Assembly (NCBI RefSeq): GCF_001557215.1
Contig: NZ_LSJM01000047.1
Coordinates: 1 to 16,474, forward strand
DNA length: 16,474 nucleotides
Direction: 5' to 3'
Source: Sphingomonas sp. CCH9-E2
GTDB taxonomy: Bacteria; Pseudomonadota; Alphaproteobacteria; Sphingomonadales; Sphingomonadaceae
Shown: piece after piece, positions 8,327 through 15,559 of the stretch
Position numbering within the stretch: position 1 is the stretch's first letter
Layout: every line of letters starts with the position of its first letter
Notes under the pieces: generated by a model
Told to the model about the DNA's origin: nothing
Seen by the model: only the letters and a program-made list of their open reading frames with translations
Database searches by the model: none
Translations under genes and position numbers: made by a program

Positions 8327-8359
8327 AAGGGCGGTCCCGCGGGGCCGCCCTTTTCATTT
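8327..8359 (+). terminator. Intrinsic terminator of carD
   Basis: AAGGGCGG (8327-8334) pairs perfectly with CCGCCCTT (8345-8352); the inner bases can extend the stem through a GU pair and GC pairs. A T-rich run (TTTTCATTT) follows. It is the best terminator in the window and separates carD from the promoter of the head-GIN lipoprotein. Confidence 0.88.
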
Positions 8360-8386
8360 GCACGTGTTGCGCTCTGCGTGTATTAT
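8358..8386 (+). promoter_or_regulatory. Sigma70-type promoter for the head-GIN lipoprotein gene
   Basis: TTGCAC (8358-8363), a 17-base spacer and TATTAT (8381-8386). Both boxes are near consensus and the spacing is optimal. Predicted transcription start is about 8393, giving a leader of about 20 bases that contains the GGGAGAG ribosome-binding site (8402-8408). The -35 overlaps the tail of the carD terminator. Confidence 0.7.
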
Positions 8387-8413
8387 CACAGCAATACACA
8401 TGGGAGAGACCCG

Positions 8414-9142
8414 ATGACCCGCTTCCGCATCGCACTTGTCGCCACCGCCGCTCTGTCGCTGTCGGCGTGCAATTTCGCCAACGGGATGAGCGGCGACGTC
8501 GTCCAGCCGAGCGGCCAGGGCGCGACGCGCAGCTTCCAGGTCGCCGATTTCACCGGCGTGTCGCTGCGCGGCTCGGACGATGTCGAGGTGCGCACCGGAG
8601 CGTTCGCGGTCACCGCGGAGGGCGACAGCGCACTGCTCGACCGGCTCGAAATCCGCAAGGACGGCAATACGCTGCGCATCGGGCGCAAGGACGGCGACTG
8701 GAACTGGGGCGGTGACAAGGGCGCGAAGATCATCGTCACCCTCCCCGCGCTCGCCAGCGCCGACATCGCCGGGTCGGGCGACATGACGATCGATCAGGCA
8801 AAGGGCGATTTCGACGGCGCGATCGCCGGGTCGGGCAACATGACCATCGCGGCGCTGGCCGGTGGCAAGGCCGATCTGGCGATTGCCGGATCGGGCGACC
8901 TCACCATCTCCGGCGGAACCAGCACCGCGCTCGACATTTCGATCGCCGGGTCGGGCAACGTCACTGCGAGCGGTCTCAAGGCGGCCAAGGCGGATATCTC
9001 GATCGCCGGTTCCGGCAATGTCCGCGCGCAGGTGAGCGGCCCGGCCGATATCTCGCTGATCGGATCGGGCGATGTCGAGCTGACCGGTGGGGCGAAATGC
9101 TCGGTCAGCAAGATGGGATCGGGCGACGCGCGCTGCAGCTAA
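8414..9142 (+). CDS. Head-GIN (DUF2807) domain lipoprotein
   Basis: A 242-residue protein. The signal peptide ends in a lipobox (LSAC, Cys19), so it should be lipidated and anchored to a membrane facing the periplasm or the surface. The mature protein is a putative auto-transporter adhesin head-GIN domain, thought to form a right-handed beta-helix. From residue 118 to the end it has seven turns marked by IAGSGD/N motifs at 18-20-residue spacing (IAGSGDMTI, IAGSGNMTI, IAGSGDLTI, IAGSGNVTA, IAGSGNVRA, LIGSGDVEL, KMGSGDARC). Two cysteines lie in the last turns. Start ATG 8414 is fixed by the GGGAGAG site and the signal peptide; an in-frame GTG at 8378 lies upstream of the predicted transcription start. 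Function unknown. The next gene is a non-lipidated relative, 43 bases on. Confidence 0.87.
   Translation: MTRFRIALVATAALSLSACNFANGMSGDVVQPSGQGATRSFQVADFTGVSLRGSDDVEVRTGAFAVTAEGDSALLDRLEIRKDGNTLRIGRKDGDWNWGGDKGAKIIVTLPALASADIAGSGDMTIDQAKGDFDGAIAGSGNMTIAALAGGKADLAIAGSGDLTISGGTSTALDISIAGSGNVTASGLKAAKADISIAGSGNVRAQVSGPADISLIGSGDVELTGGAKCSVSKMGSGDARCS
8765..9139 (+). repeat. Seven in-frame GSGD/GSGN repeats within the head-GIN gene
   Basis: The repeating DNA core ATCGCCGGGTCGGGC, with small changes, recurs about every 54-60 bases and codes for the IAGSG(D/N) turns. Conservation at the DNA level among the first five copies suggests recent duplication or strong selection on the turn sequence. Confidence 0.8.
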
Positions 9143-9185
9143 AGCCTTCTTGCGTGGAGCGGGTTATCGGTGCGATGCCTGCTCC

Positions 9186-9899
9186 ATGCGCAGCCTTCTG
9201 ATCCTCGCCCCGTTGCTCGCTGTCGGCGCGGCACCCGTTCCGCAGGCGGGGGAAAGCAACACCGTCATGCTCACCGGCTTTGAACGGCTGCGCGTCGACG
9301 GCCCCTTCCTCGTCAAGGTGATCGACGGCCAGCCGCCCAAGGCCGTGATCACCGGCGACCGCCGCGCGCTCGACCGGGTCAGCGTCCGCAACATGGGCGG
9401 CCAGCTGGTGATCGGCCCGCGCAACCAGACGTTCGAGGGCTGGAGCGAGGCGAGCGGCGCGGTGACCATCACGGTCGGCGCGCGCGGGCTGCGCGGAATC
9501 AACATCAATGGCGGCGGGTCGGTCGATGTCGACCGGATGGGCGGCCAGCGCGTCGATCTGGGCGTCAATGGCGCGGGATCGCTCAACATCGCGCAGCTCG
9601 ACGCGGACCAGCTCGCGGTCACGCTGACCGGCACCGGCGCGGTGCGGATCAAGGGTGGCATGACCCGCAGCGCACGTTTCGGCAGCTACGGCGCGGGATC
9701 GATCGACGCGACGGGGATGGGCGTCAACGACCTGATCATTCAGTCGCAGAGCGCCGGGGACAGCCGCTTCACCGCCCGCTACACCGCGCAAATCGCGACG
9801 CTCGGCACCGGCGCCGTCCGCGTCACCGGCAACGCCGCGTGCCAGATCAGCGGCCCCGGCCCGGCGAGCTGCGCGGGGAAGACCGAGCGGCGGAAGTAA
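9186..9899 (+). CDS. Secreted head-GIN (DUF2807) domain protein
   Basis: A 237-residue protein with a Sec-type signal peptide (MRSLLILAPLLAVGAAPVPQAG) and no lipobox cysteine, so probably soluble in the periplasm or secreted. The mature region shows the DUF2807 pattern: FERLRVDGPFLVKVIDG, then glycine-rich turns (INGGGSVDV, VNGAGSLNI, LTGTGAVRI, SYGAGSIDA, TLGTGAVRV) spaced about 20 residues apart. It ends with two cysteines nine residues apart. It is a diverged paralog of the preceding lipoprotein and follows it by 43 bases without a terminator, so the two are probably co-transcribed. The start at 9186 is chosen for the signal peptide; upstream in-frame sequence has no such feature, though the ribosome-binding site is weak. 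Function unknown. Confidence 0.85.
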   Translation: MRSLLILAPLLAVGAAPVPQAGESNTVMLTGFERLRVDGPFLVKVIDGQPPKAVITGDRRALDRVSVRNMGGQLVIGPRNQTFEGWSEASGAVTITVGARGLRGININGGGSVDVDRMGGQRVDLGVNGAGSLNIAQLDADQLAVTLTGTGAVRIKGGMTRSARFGSYGAGSIDATGMGVNDLIIQSQSAGDSRFTARYTAQIATLGTGAVRVTGNAACQISGPGPASCAGKTERRK

Positions 9900-9905
9900 C
9901 ACCCC

Positions 9906-10052
9906 CCCCTCCCGGAACGGGAGGGGTTGGGGGAGGGGCGCGCGTCTGCGCGCTCCAAAGACTCATCACGGCCCGATAAAACAGCGACGGTCGAGGCATC
10001 GAGCCTCGCCCGCCGCTACACCCTCCCCTAGCCCCTCCCTTTCAGGGAGGGG
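9906..10052. repeat. Paired palindromic intergenic element (BIME-like), copy 1
   Basis: Left unit: CCCCTCCCG/CGGGAGGGG hairpin (9906-9926) followed by a GGGGGAGGG tract. Right unit on the opposite strand: CCCCTCCCT/AGGGAGGGG hairpin (10032-10052) preceded by the complementary CCCTCCCC tract. Read on their own strands the two units are nearly identical for about 30 bases, so they sit in inverted orientation. A 6-base hairpin (9992-10008) lies between them. The layout is that of paired REP units. Position between convergent genes suggests it also marks transcript ends. Confidence 0.75.
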
Positions 10053-10076
10053 AAGATTGTTGGAGTCGCCAGCGCG

Positions 10077-10754
10077 CTACGCCGCAATCGGAAAGCGCAG
10101 CAGCCGGTCCTCCAGCGCCACCAGCGCCTGCGCCCCGCGGCCGACAGCACGGACGATCTCCGGATGGTCGACGTCGAGCCCGCCGGTCAGCGCGCCAAAG
10201 GCAGGCAGGATCAGCTTGGTCCCGCTCGCCACGAAACAGCGCCGCGCCACCGCCCGCCCGCGCGCGCGGATGCGCAGCTTGGGGTGGAAATGCCCCGACA
10301 GCTCGGGCCGTGTCTCGCCCGGCTCGGCCTCGTGCCGCAGCAACAGGCCATCGACCTCGGCCTCGATCAGCACGCGCCCGCCGCAATGGTCGATCGCCGC
10401 CTGCTCGGCCAGCGCCGCATCGTGATTGCCGGTGATCCAGGTCCACTCCAGCGCCCCGGTCAACGCCCGCAACCGCGCCCGCGCCGCGTCCGGCAACCGC
10501 TCGCACCCGGCCGAATCATGGAAGCTGTCGCCCAGGCACCACAGCTCCCGCGCGTCGGTGCGCGCGACCAAAGCCGCCAGCGCGTCGAGCGTTGCCAGGC
10601 TGTCATAGGGCGGCAGCAGCTGCCCCCAGCGCGCGAACCAGCTCGCTTTCTCGAAATGCAGATCGGCGACGATCAGCGCGCGCCGCGCCGGCCAGTACAG
10701 CGCCGCCTCGGGCAGCGCGCACAACTCATGACCGGCGAACGAAAAGGGAACCAT
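10077..10754 (-). CDS. pdeM: Ligase-associated DNA damage response endonuclease PdeM (metallophosphoesterase)
   Basis: A 225-residue calcineurin-like phosphoesterase with the full metal-binding set: DLH (31-33), GDSFHD (75-80), GNHD (109-112) and GHFHPK (154-159), plus VADLHFEKASWFARWGQ and LLPPYD, which are typical of the PdeM branch. PdeM family proteins are encoded with Lhr-type helicases, MBL exonucleases and ATP-dependent ligases and are assigned to DNA damage repair as metal-dependent nucleases. It is last in the minus-strand group, 30 bases after the retropepsin-like gene, and its stop lies 24 bases from the palindromic element. Length and motifs are normal; the ATG at 10754 is the natural start. 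Confidence 0.92.
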   Translation of the reverse strand: MVPFSFAGHELCALPEAALYWPARRALIVADLHFEKASWFARWGQLLPPYDSLATLDALAALVARTDARELWCLGDSFHDSAGCERLPDAARARLRALTGALEWTWITGNHDAALAEQAAIDHCGGRVLIEAEVDGLLLRHEAEPGETRPELSGHFHPKLRIRARGRAVARRCFVASGTKLILPAFGALTGGLDVDHPEIVRAVGRGAQALVALEDRLLRFPIAA

Positions 10755-10784
10755 GCCCCGCTATTGCCGCGCCGACGCGCGCCG

Positions 10785-11729
10785 TCAACCGATCCGCGAT
10801 CCCGTAGCGGGCTTGGGGCTGCGATCCATCAAGAGCCGCACGCGGCGCGCCGGGAAGTCGATCTCGACCCGGCGAAACGCGCGCAATGCGTCCATCCCCA
10901 GCATCAACGCGGGGCGATCCTGAAGGCCGAAATGCGCAAAGGGCGGTATGTCGGCAAATGCCACCGGCAGCCCGCTCATCACCACGCCGCCCATCCGCAC
11001 GCGGCCGGCGACATGGTAATTCAGCGACATCTTCTGACCGGTCACGCTGGTCAGCTCGATCGGACCTTTCAGCGGGATGCGCCGCAGCCGCCGCTGCAGC
11101 GCCAGATTGCCCATGCTGATCTGCGATCCGGTATCGAGCACCACCGTCACGCGGTGCCCCTCAAACTCCGCTTCGGTCAGAATCAGCTGGCCCAGCCGGT
11201 TGCGCGCGACGATCACGATCTCGTCGGAATCGCGCTCCTGCGCCGCGCCATAGTGCAATTTGCGCGACGGCCGCACCGCCATTTCGCGCTTGGCAAAGTC
11301 GATCGACACCATGTGATCGCGCAATTGCTCGATCCCCAGCAGCCCCTGCCCGCCGAGATGCACCTCCTCCAGCGCCGGCGCGTTGAACGCGCGCCGGTCG
11401 CGCACCGGCCCGACGCTGAGCGAGGGGACGACCACGGTGTCGACCCGCGCGGTCCCGGTCATCGTCGTCAATCGCACCTGCGGTCCGGCGACAAGGCCGA
11501 GCTGCCCCGCCAGTTGGCGCGACACGACCGAGCGTTCGGCACCGGTATCGATGATGAAGGGTCGCGGGGGCGCACCGCCGATCGATACCGGAACGGTCAT
11601 CCGAGTCGCAATCGATCCCAGCGCGACCGTCTTGCTTTCAGCCGCAGCTGGGGGCGGCGAAGACGACTCTTCGGGCGCAGGTTGCGCGCCTAACGCTGCA
11701 AGGAGCGGCAGGAAGAAAAGCGACCGCAT
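10785..11729 (-). CDS. Exported retropepsin-like aspartic protease (two catalytic halves)
   Basis: A 314-residue protein with a signal peptide (MRSLFFLPLLAALGAQPAPE), then a Ser/Pro/Ala-rich linker. Two aspartic-protease halves follow: FIIDTGAERSVVS (D61) and VVLDTGSQISMGN (D199). Each is followed by the hydrophobic-glycine motif of retropepsins (GLLGIE at 129-134, LMLGMD at 275-280). Retroviral proteases need two chains, each giving one DTG; here one chain supplies both, as in pepsin, so it should fold as an internal dimer. The signal peptide places it in the periplasm, which fits poorly with its neighbours in DNA repair (lhr and pdeM). Substrate unknown. The start ATG at 11729 is supported by the signal peptide; no strong ribosome-binding site is seen. 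Confidence 0.83.
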   Translation of the reverse strand: MRSLFFLPLLAALGAQPAPEESSSPPPAAAESKTVALGSIATRMTVPVSIGGAPPRPFIIDTGAERSVVSRQLAGQLGLVAGPQVRLTTMTGTARVDTVVVPSLSVGPVRDRRAFNAPALEEVHLGGQGLLGIEQLRDHMVSIDFAKREMAVRPSRKLHYGAAQERDSDEIVIVARNRLGQLILTEAEFEGHRVTVVLDTGSQISMGNLALQRRLRRIPLKGPIELTSVTGQKMSLNYHVAGRVRMGGVVMSGLPVAFADIPPFAHFGLQDRPALMLGMDALRAFRRVEIDFPARRVRLLMDRSPKPATGSRIG

Positions 11730-11788
11730 GAGCCAATTCTACACTGCCCGATGCTGCGCAGCAATTGCCGTTGGTCGAAAGGGTTTTG

Positions 11789-11809
11789 CGGTTGAGCGAT
11801 GCTCAACCG
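11789..11809. repeat. Perfect 9-base inverted repeat, TGAGC-GAT-GCTCA core
   Basis: CGGTTGAGC (11789-11797) and GCTCAACCG (11801-11809) around GAT. On the minus strand it lies between the lhr and protease genes and is followed by a short A/T-richer stretch. It may be a terminator hairpin or a dispersed mini-palindrome like that at 7531-7543. Confidence 0.5.
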
Positions 11810-11825
11810 GTCGCGGCACCGGCCC

Positions 11826-11845
11826 GCTGCGCCGAAAGGCGCAGC
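11826..11845 (-). terminator. Hairpin just after the lhr stop
   Basis: GCTGCGCC and GGCGCAGC (11826-11833, 11838-11845) form an 8-base perfect stem with a 4-base loop, 4 bases after the lhr stop on the minus strand. No T-tract follows, so termination would be partial or Rho-assisted; alternatively it protects the lhr transcript end. Confidence 0.45.
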
Positions 11846-11849
11846 AAAC

Positions 11850-14258
11850 TCAATCCACCCGCATCGCCTCGACCGCCAGCGCCTCGGCCTCGATCAGCAT
11901 CGCATCCTCCGCCGCACCCTGCGCTACCGTCTCACGCCCGATCATGATCAGCACCGGCACCGCCATCGGGCTGACGCGATCCAAGTCGACATGCACCATC
12001 TGCTCCGCCGCGGTATCGAGCAGATGCGCGAGCCGCCCGACATCGGTCATCCGCGCCCGCGCATCGGCCCAGGCGGCCTTGAGCAGCAGGTGATCGGGCT
12101 CGTACTTGCGCAGCACGTCATAGATCAGGTCGGTCGAAAAGGTGACCTGCCGCCCGGTCTTCTTCTTGCCCGGCTGCTGCCGCTCGACCAGCCCGCCGAT
12201 GATCGCGACCTCGCGGAACGCGCGCTTGAGCAGTGCCGACCCCTGCACCCAATCGACGAATTCATGCTCTAGGATATCGGGCGAGAACAGCGCCGCCGGA
12301 TCGGTGATCTTCTCGAGCCCGTACACCGCCAGCGCATAATCATTCGCGACGAAGCCGATCGGTTTCAGCCCCAGCGCCTCCATCCGCCGCGTCACCAGCA
12401 TGCCGAGCGACTGGTGCGCATTCCACCCCTCGAAACTGTACACCACCATGTGATGCCGCCCCTCATGCGGGAAGGTCTCGATCAGCAGTCGCCCGGGCGC
12501 GGGTAGCTGCGAGCGATATTGCTGCACCTCCAGCCATTCGCGCACATCGTCGGGAAAGCGCGCCCACTCCGCCGGATCGGCCAGGAACCGCCGCACCCGC
12601 TCCGCCAGTGTCGAACTGATCGACAGCCGCAGACCGGTATAGGACACGATCCGCGCCGGTTTCGCGGTCGCGCGCACGATCACATCGGTCAGCTCGACCC
12701 GCTCGACCTCGACCGCCATCCCCGCGAAGAAGAAGCTGTCGCCGGGCGACAGCTGCGACCCAAAATTCTCCTCGACCTTGCCCAGCCGTCGCCCATTCTT
12801 GAACCGCACGTCCAGCATCGGCGATTCGACGATGATCCCGGCGTTCAAGCGATGCTGCGCAACAAAAGCCGGCTTAGTCACCCGCCACAGCCCGTCCGGC
12901 GTGCGCGTCAGCCGCTTGAACTTGTCGTATGCCCGCAGCGCATAGCCGCCATCGGCGATGAAGTTCAGCACCCGGTCGAACGTCTCGGCATCCAGCGCCG
13001 AATAGGGCAGCGCGCCCTGCACCTCGCGCAACAGATCATCGGCATCGAACGGCGCGGCGCACGCCACGCCCATCACATGCTGCGCCAGCACGTCGAGCGC
13101 GCCGGGACGGAAGATATCCGGATCCAGCTCGCCCGCCTCGACCGCGTCGAGCGCCGCACGCGCCTCCAGATATTCGAAGCGATTGCCCGGCACGAGCACC
13201 GCCTCGCTCGGTTCGTCCAGCCGGTGATTGGCGCGCCCGATCCGCTGCAACAGCCGCGAACTGCCCTTGGGCGCGCCCATCTGGATCACGCAATCGACAT
13301 CGCCCCAATCGACGCCGAGATCGAGGCTGGCGGTCGCGACCAGCGCGCGCAGCTTGCCGTCGGCCATCGCCTGCTCGGCCTTGCGCCGCGCCTCCAGGCT
13401 CAGACTGCCGTGATGCACCCCGATCGGCAGCTGCAGGTCGTTCGCCTTCCACAAATTCTGGAACACCAGCTCGCACAGCCCGCGCGTGTTGCAGAAGACG
13501 ATGGTGGTGTTGTGCGTCTCGATCTCCGCCATCACCTGCGGGATCGCATAGACGCCGCTATGCCCCGACCATGGCACGCGCCCCTCGGGCAACAGGATCG
13601 CGATATCGGGGTCCGCCCCCTTCTCGCCTACCACCAGCTCGACGCTGTCGATGTCGCCATGCGGGGCAAGCCAGGCGCGATAGCCGTCCGGGTCCGCCAC
13701 CGTCGCCGACAGCGCCACGCGCCGCACGTCCGGCGCAATCGTCTGGAGCCGCGCCAGCGCCAGCGCCAGCAAATCGCCGCGCTTGCCGGTGGCGAAGGCA
13801 TGCACCTCGTCCACCACGACCGTCTTCAGCCCGGCGAACATGCGGAAACTGTCCTCATAGGACAGTAGCAGGCTTAGCGATTCGGGCGTGGTCAGCAGGA
13901 TCTGTGGTGGCCGCGCGCGCTGGCGCACCTTCTTATCGTGCGAAGTGTCACCGGTCCGCGTCTCGACCCGGATATTCAGCCCCATCTCGTCGATCGGGGT
14001 CAACAGATTGCGCTGCACATCCACCGCCAGCGCCTTCAACGGCGAGATATAGAGCGTGTGCAGCCCCTCGGTCGGCGCTTCGATCAGTTCGGTCAGCGTC
14101 GGCAAGAACCCCGCCAACGTCTTCCCCGCCCCGGTGGCAGCGACCAGCAGCGCGTGCTTCCCCGCCCGACCGGCGTCCAGCATCTCCAGCTGATGCCGCC
14201 GCGGAGTCCACCCGCGCGCCGCGAACCAGTTCATCAATGGCGCCGGAAGATCGCTCAC
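11850..14258 (-). CDS. Ligase-associated DEXH-box helicase (Lhr family)
   Basis: An 802-residue superfamily 2 helicase. Motifs: RHQLEML Q-motif-like region (21-27), Walker A ATGAGKT (41-47), TTPESL (123-128), DEVH (150-153), SAT (184-186), then FCNTRGLCE and QRIGRANHR in the second RecA-like domain. A winged-helix region and the long Lhr C-terminal domain follow. This is the short Lhr type found with PdeM and the MBL exonuclease; Lhr proteins are ATP-dependent 3'-to-5' helicases active on DNA and RNA:DNA hybrids. The start is GTG at 14258, 21 bases after the stop of the small membrane-protein gene, so they are probably one transcript. Confidence 0.93.
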   Translation of the reverse strand: MSDLPAPLMNWFAARGWTPRRHQLEMLDAGRAGKHALLVAATGAGKTLAGFLPTLTELIEAPTEGLHTLYISPLKALAVDVQRNLLTPIDEMGLNIRVETRTGDTSHDKKVRQRARPPQILLTTPESLSLLLSYEDSFRMFAGLKTVVVDEVHAFATGKRGDLLALALARLQTIAPDVRRVALSATVADPDGYRAWLAPHGDIDSVELVVGEKGADPDIAILLPEGRVPWSGHSGVYAIPQVMAEIETHNTTIVFCNTRGLCELVFQNLWKANDLQLPIGVHHGSLSLEARRKAEQAMADGKLRALVATASLDLGVDWGDVDCVIQMGAPKGSSRLLQRIGRANHRLDEPSEAVLVPGNRFEYLEARAALDAVEAGELDPDIFRPGALDVLAQHVMGVACAAPFDADDLLREVQGALPYSALDAETFDRVLNFIADGGYALRAYDKFKRLTRTPDGLWRVTKPAFVAQHRLNAGIIVESPMLDVRFKNGRRLGKVEENFGSQLSPGDSFFFAGMAVEVERVELTDVIVRATAKPARIVSYTGLRLSISSTLAERVRRFLADPAEWARFPDDVREWLEVQQYRSQLPAPGRLLIETFPHEGRHHMVVYSFEGWNAHQSLGMLVTRRMEALGLKPIGFVANDYALAVYGLEKITDPAALFSPDILEHEFVDWVQGSALLKRAFREVAIIGGLVERQQPGKKKTGRQVTFSTDLIYDVLRKYEPDHLLLKAAWADARARMTDVGRLAHLLDTAAEQMVHVDLDRVSPMAVPVLIMIGRETVAQGAAEDAMLIEAEALAVEAMRVD

Positions 14259-14279
14259 GCGTCGCGTCTTAGCGCAGGC

Positions 14280-14465
14280 TTACGGCTCGCGTCGCGTATC
14301 CTCTTCATTCTGCGCGTCATACATCTTGCGGGTCGCTTCTTCGGTGCGCTGCTTCTCGCGCGCGCTGGTGCGGTTGTTCAGCACCACCCATAGCAGCACA
14401 ACGAACAGCACGATCGGACCGATCACCACCATCACGCCCTGCAGGCTCGAAAGATCGAGGTTCAT
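14280..14465 (-). CDS. Small single-pass membrane protein of the repair cluster
   Basis: A 61-residue protein: a short N-terminus (MNLDLSSLQG), one strong hydrophobic segment (residues 11-30, VMVVIGPIVLFVVLLWVVLN) and a charged, probably cytoplasmic tail (about 31-61) rich in Arg, Lys and Glu that may be helical or coiled-coil. ATG at 14465 is supported by a GGGAGAG site six bases upstream; the longer open frame upstream of it has poor coding character. It is first in the minus-strand operon, 21 bases before lhr. I do not recognise a named family. Possible roles are a membrane tether or a conserved bystander. Confidence 0.75.
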   Translation of the reverse strand: MNLDLSSLQGVMVVIGPIVLFVVLLWVVLNNRTSAREKQRTEEATRKMYDAQNEEDTRREP

Positions 14466-14559
14466 TTCAGACTCTCCCATTCCGCAATGGGCAGCCAACG
14501 AAGCGGGGGCGCGATTGATCCGGCTGGAACCGAGCGGCCCACTCGCGCATATCGCTCCC
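14466..14559. promoter_or_regulatory. Divergent intergenic region of the repair cluster
   Basis: These 94 bases separate the start of the minus-strand operon from the plus-strand exonuclease and must hold promoters for both if each is transcribed from here. I see no clean -35/-10 pair and no GTTC-N7-GTTC box of the alphaproteobacterial LexA type. Confidence 0.4.
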
Positions 14560-15555
14560 ATGGCGTTGGGCGACTGGATCACTCCGCATCCCGAAGGCAT
14601 CCATGTCCCCGGCCCGGACATCTGGATCGACCCCTCGCAGCCCAAGGCGCGTGCCTTCGTCACCCACGGCCATGCCGACCACGCACGTGGCGGGCATGGC
14701 GAGGTGTGGGCGACTCCCGAAACGCTGGCGATCATGGAGGCGCGCTACGGCCCGCAAACCGGCCGCCCGGTCGCCTATGGCGAAACCGTGAAGGCCGGGG
14801 ACGTCGAGATCGGCTTCGTTCCCGCCGGCCATGTCCTGGGCTCGGCGCAGATCGTGCTCGATCATCGCGGCGAGCGCATCGTCGTCTCGGGCGACTATAA
14901 GCGCCGCCCCGATCCCACCTGCGAACCCTTTCGCCCGGTCAAATGCGACGTGTTCGTGACCGAGGCGACGTTTGGCCTCCCCGTCTTCCGCCACCCCGAA
15001 ACCACCGACGAGATCGACAAGCTGCTCGCCGCGCTGCGCGCCGAGCCCGAACGCTGCGTCCTCGTCGGCGCCTATGCGCTGGGCAAGGCACAGCGGGTGA
15101 TCGCCGAGCTGCGCGGCATGGGGTTCGACGACCCGATCTACATCCACGGCGCGCTGCAGCGGCTGTGCGACCTATACATCGACCATGGGGTCGCGCTCGG
15201 CGAACTGCGCCCCGCGACCGGCGTCGCGAAAAAGGAGCTGCAGGGCCGCATCATCCTCGCTCCGCCCGGCGCGCTCAACGACCGCTGGTCACGCCGCCTG
15301 CCCGACCCGGTCACCGCGATGGCCAGCGGCTGGATGACCGTCCGCCAGCGCGCGCGCCAACGCAATGTCGAACTCCCGCTGATCCTGTCCGACCATGCCG
15401 ACTGGGACGAGCTGACCACGACCCTGCGCGAGATCGCCCCACGCGAAGTCTGGGTCACCCACGGCCGCGAGGACGCCCTGGTCCACTGGTGCCGCAACCA
15501 TCAGATCAAGGCGCGGGCGCTGGAGCTGGCGGGCTATGAGGACGAGGACGACTAA
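14560..15555 (+). CDS. Ligase-associated DNA damage response exonuclease (MBL/beta-CASP fold)
   Basis: A 331-residue metallo-beta-lactamase-fold nuclease related to SNM1/Artemis-type and CPSF-type enzymes. Metal ligands: HGHADH (36-41), H91 in PAGHVLGS, D112 in SGDYKR and H279 in SDHADW. E135 (TEATFG) and H301 (VTHG) match further beta-CASP motifs. The family is encoded with PdeM, the Lhr-type helicase and an ATP-dependent ligase and is thought to trim DNA ends during repair of cross-link or cisplatin-type damage. Start ATG 14560 gives the usual N-terminus (LGDWITPHPEG). An in-frame TTG at 14515 has a better GGGGG ribosome-binding site and would add 15 residues. The ligase expected right after it is absent. 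Confidence 0.92.
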   Translation: MALGDWITPHPEGIHVPGPDIWIDPSQPKARAFVTHGHADHARGGHGEVWATPETLAIMEARYGPQTGRPVAYGETVKAGDVEIGFVPAGHVLGSAQIVLDHRGERIVVSGDYKRRPDPTCEPFRPVKCDVFVTEATFGLPVFRHPETTDEIDKLLAALRAEPERCVLVGAYALGKAQRVIAELRGMGFDDPIYIHGALQRLCDLYIDHGVALGELRPATGVAKKELQGRIILAPPGALNDRWSRRLPDPVTAMASGWMTVRQRARQRNVELPLILSDHADWDELTTTLREIAPREVWVTHGREDALVHWCRNHQIKARALELAGYEDEDD

Positions 15556-15559
15556 GAAT

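Noticed and set aside
8765..9139. A CRISPR-like or tandem DNA repeat array
   Set aside because: The repeats keep one reading frame, code for IAGSG turns, and vary in length in steps of three bases; there are no unique spacers.
10164..11693. Long plus-strand open frame of 509 codons opposite pdeM and the protease gene
   Set aside because: It runs through two well-supported genes on the other strand, and its product is a low-complexity Arg/His/Gln-rich sequence with no motif.
12519..13868. Long plus-strand open frame of 449 codons opposite lhr
   Set aside because: It is antisense to an lhr gene with intact helicase motifs. The translation is rich in His, Arg, Gln and Pro with no recognisable domain, as expected for a shadow frame in GC-rich DNA.
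14466..14559. LexA-type operator controlling the repair cluster
   Set aside because: No GTTC-N7-GTTC or similar direct repeat was found by eye in the divergent region, so SOS control is not supported.
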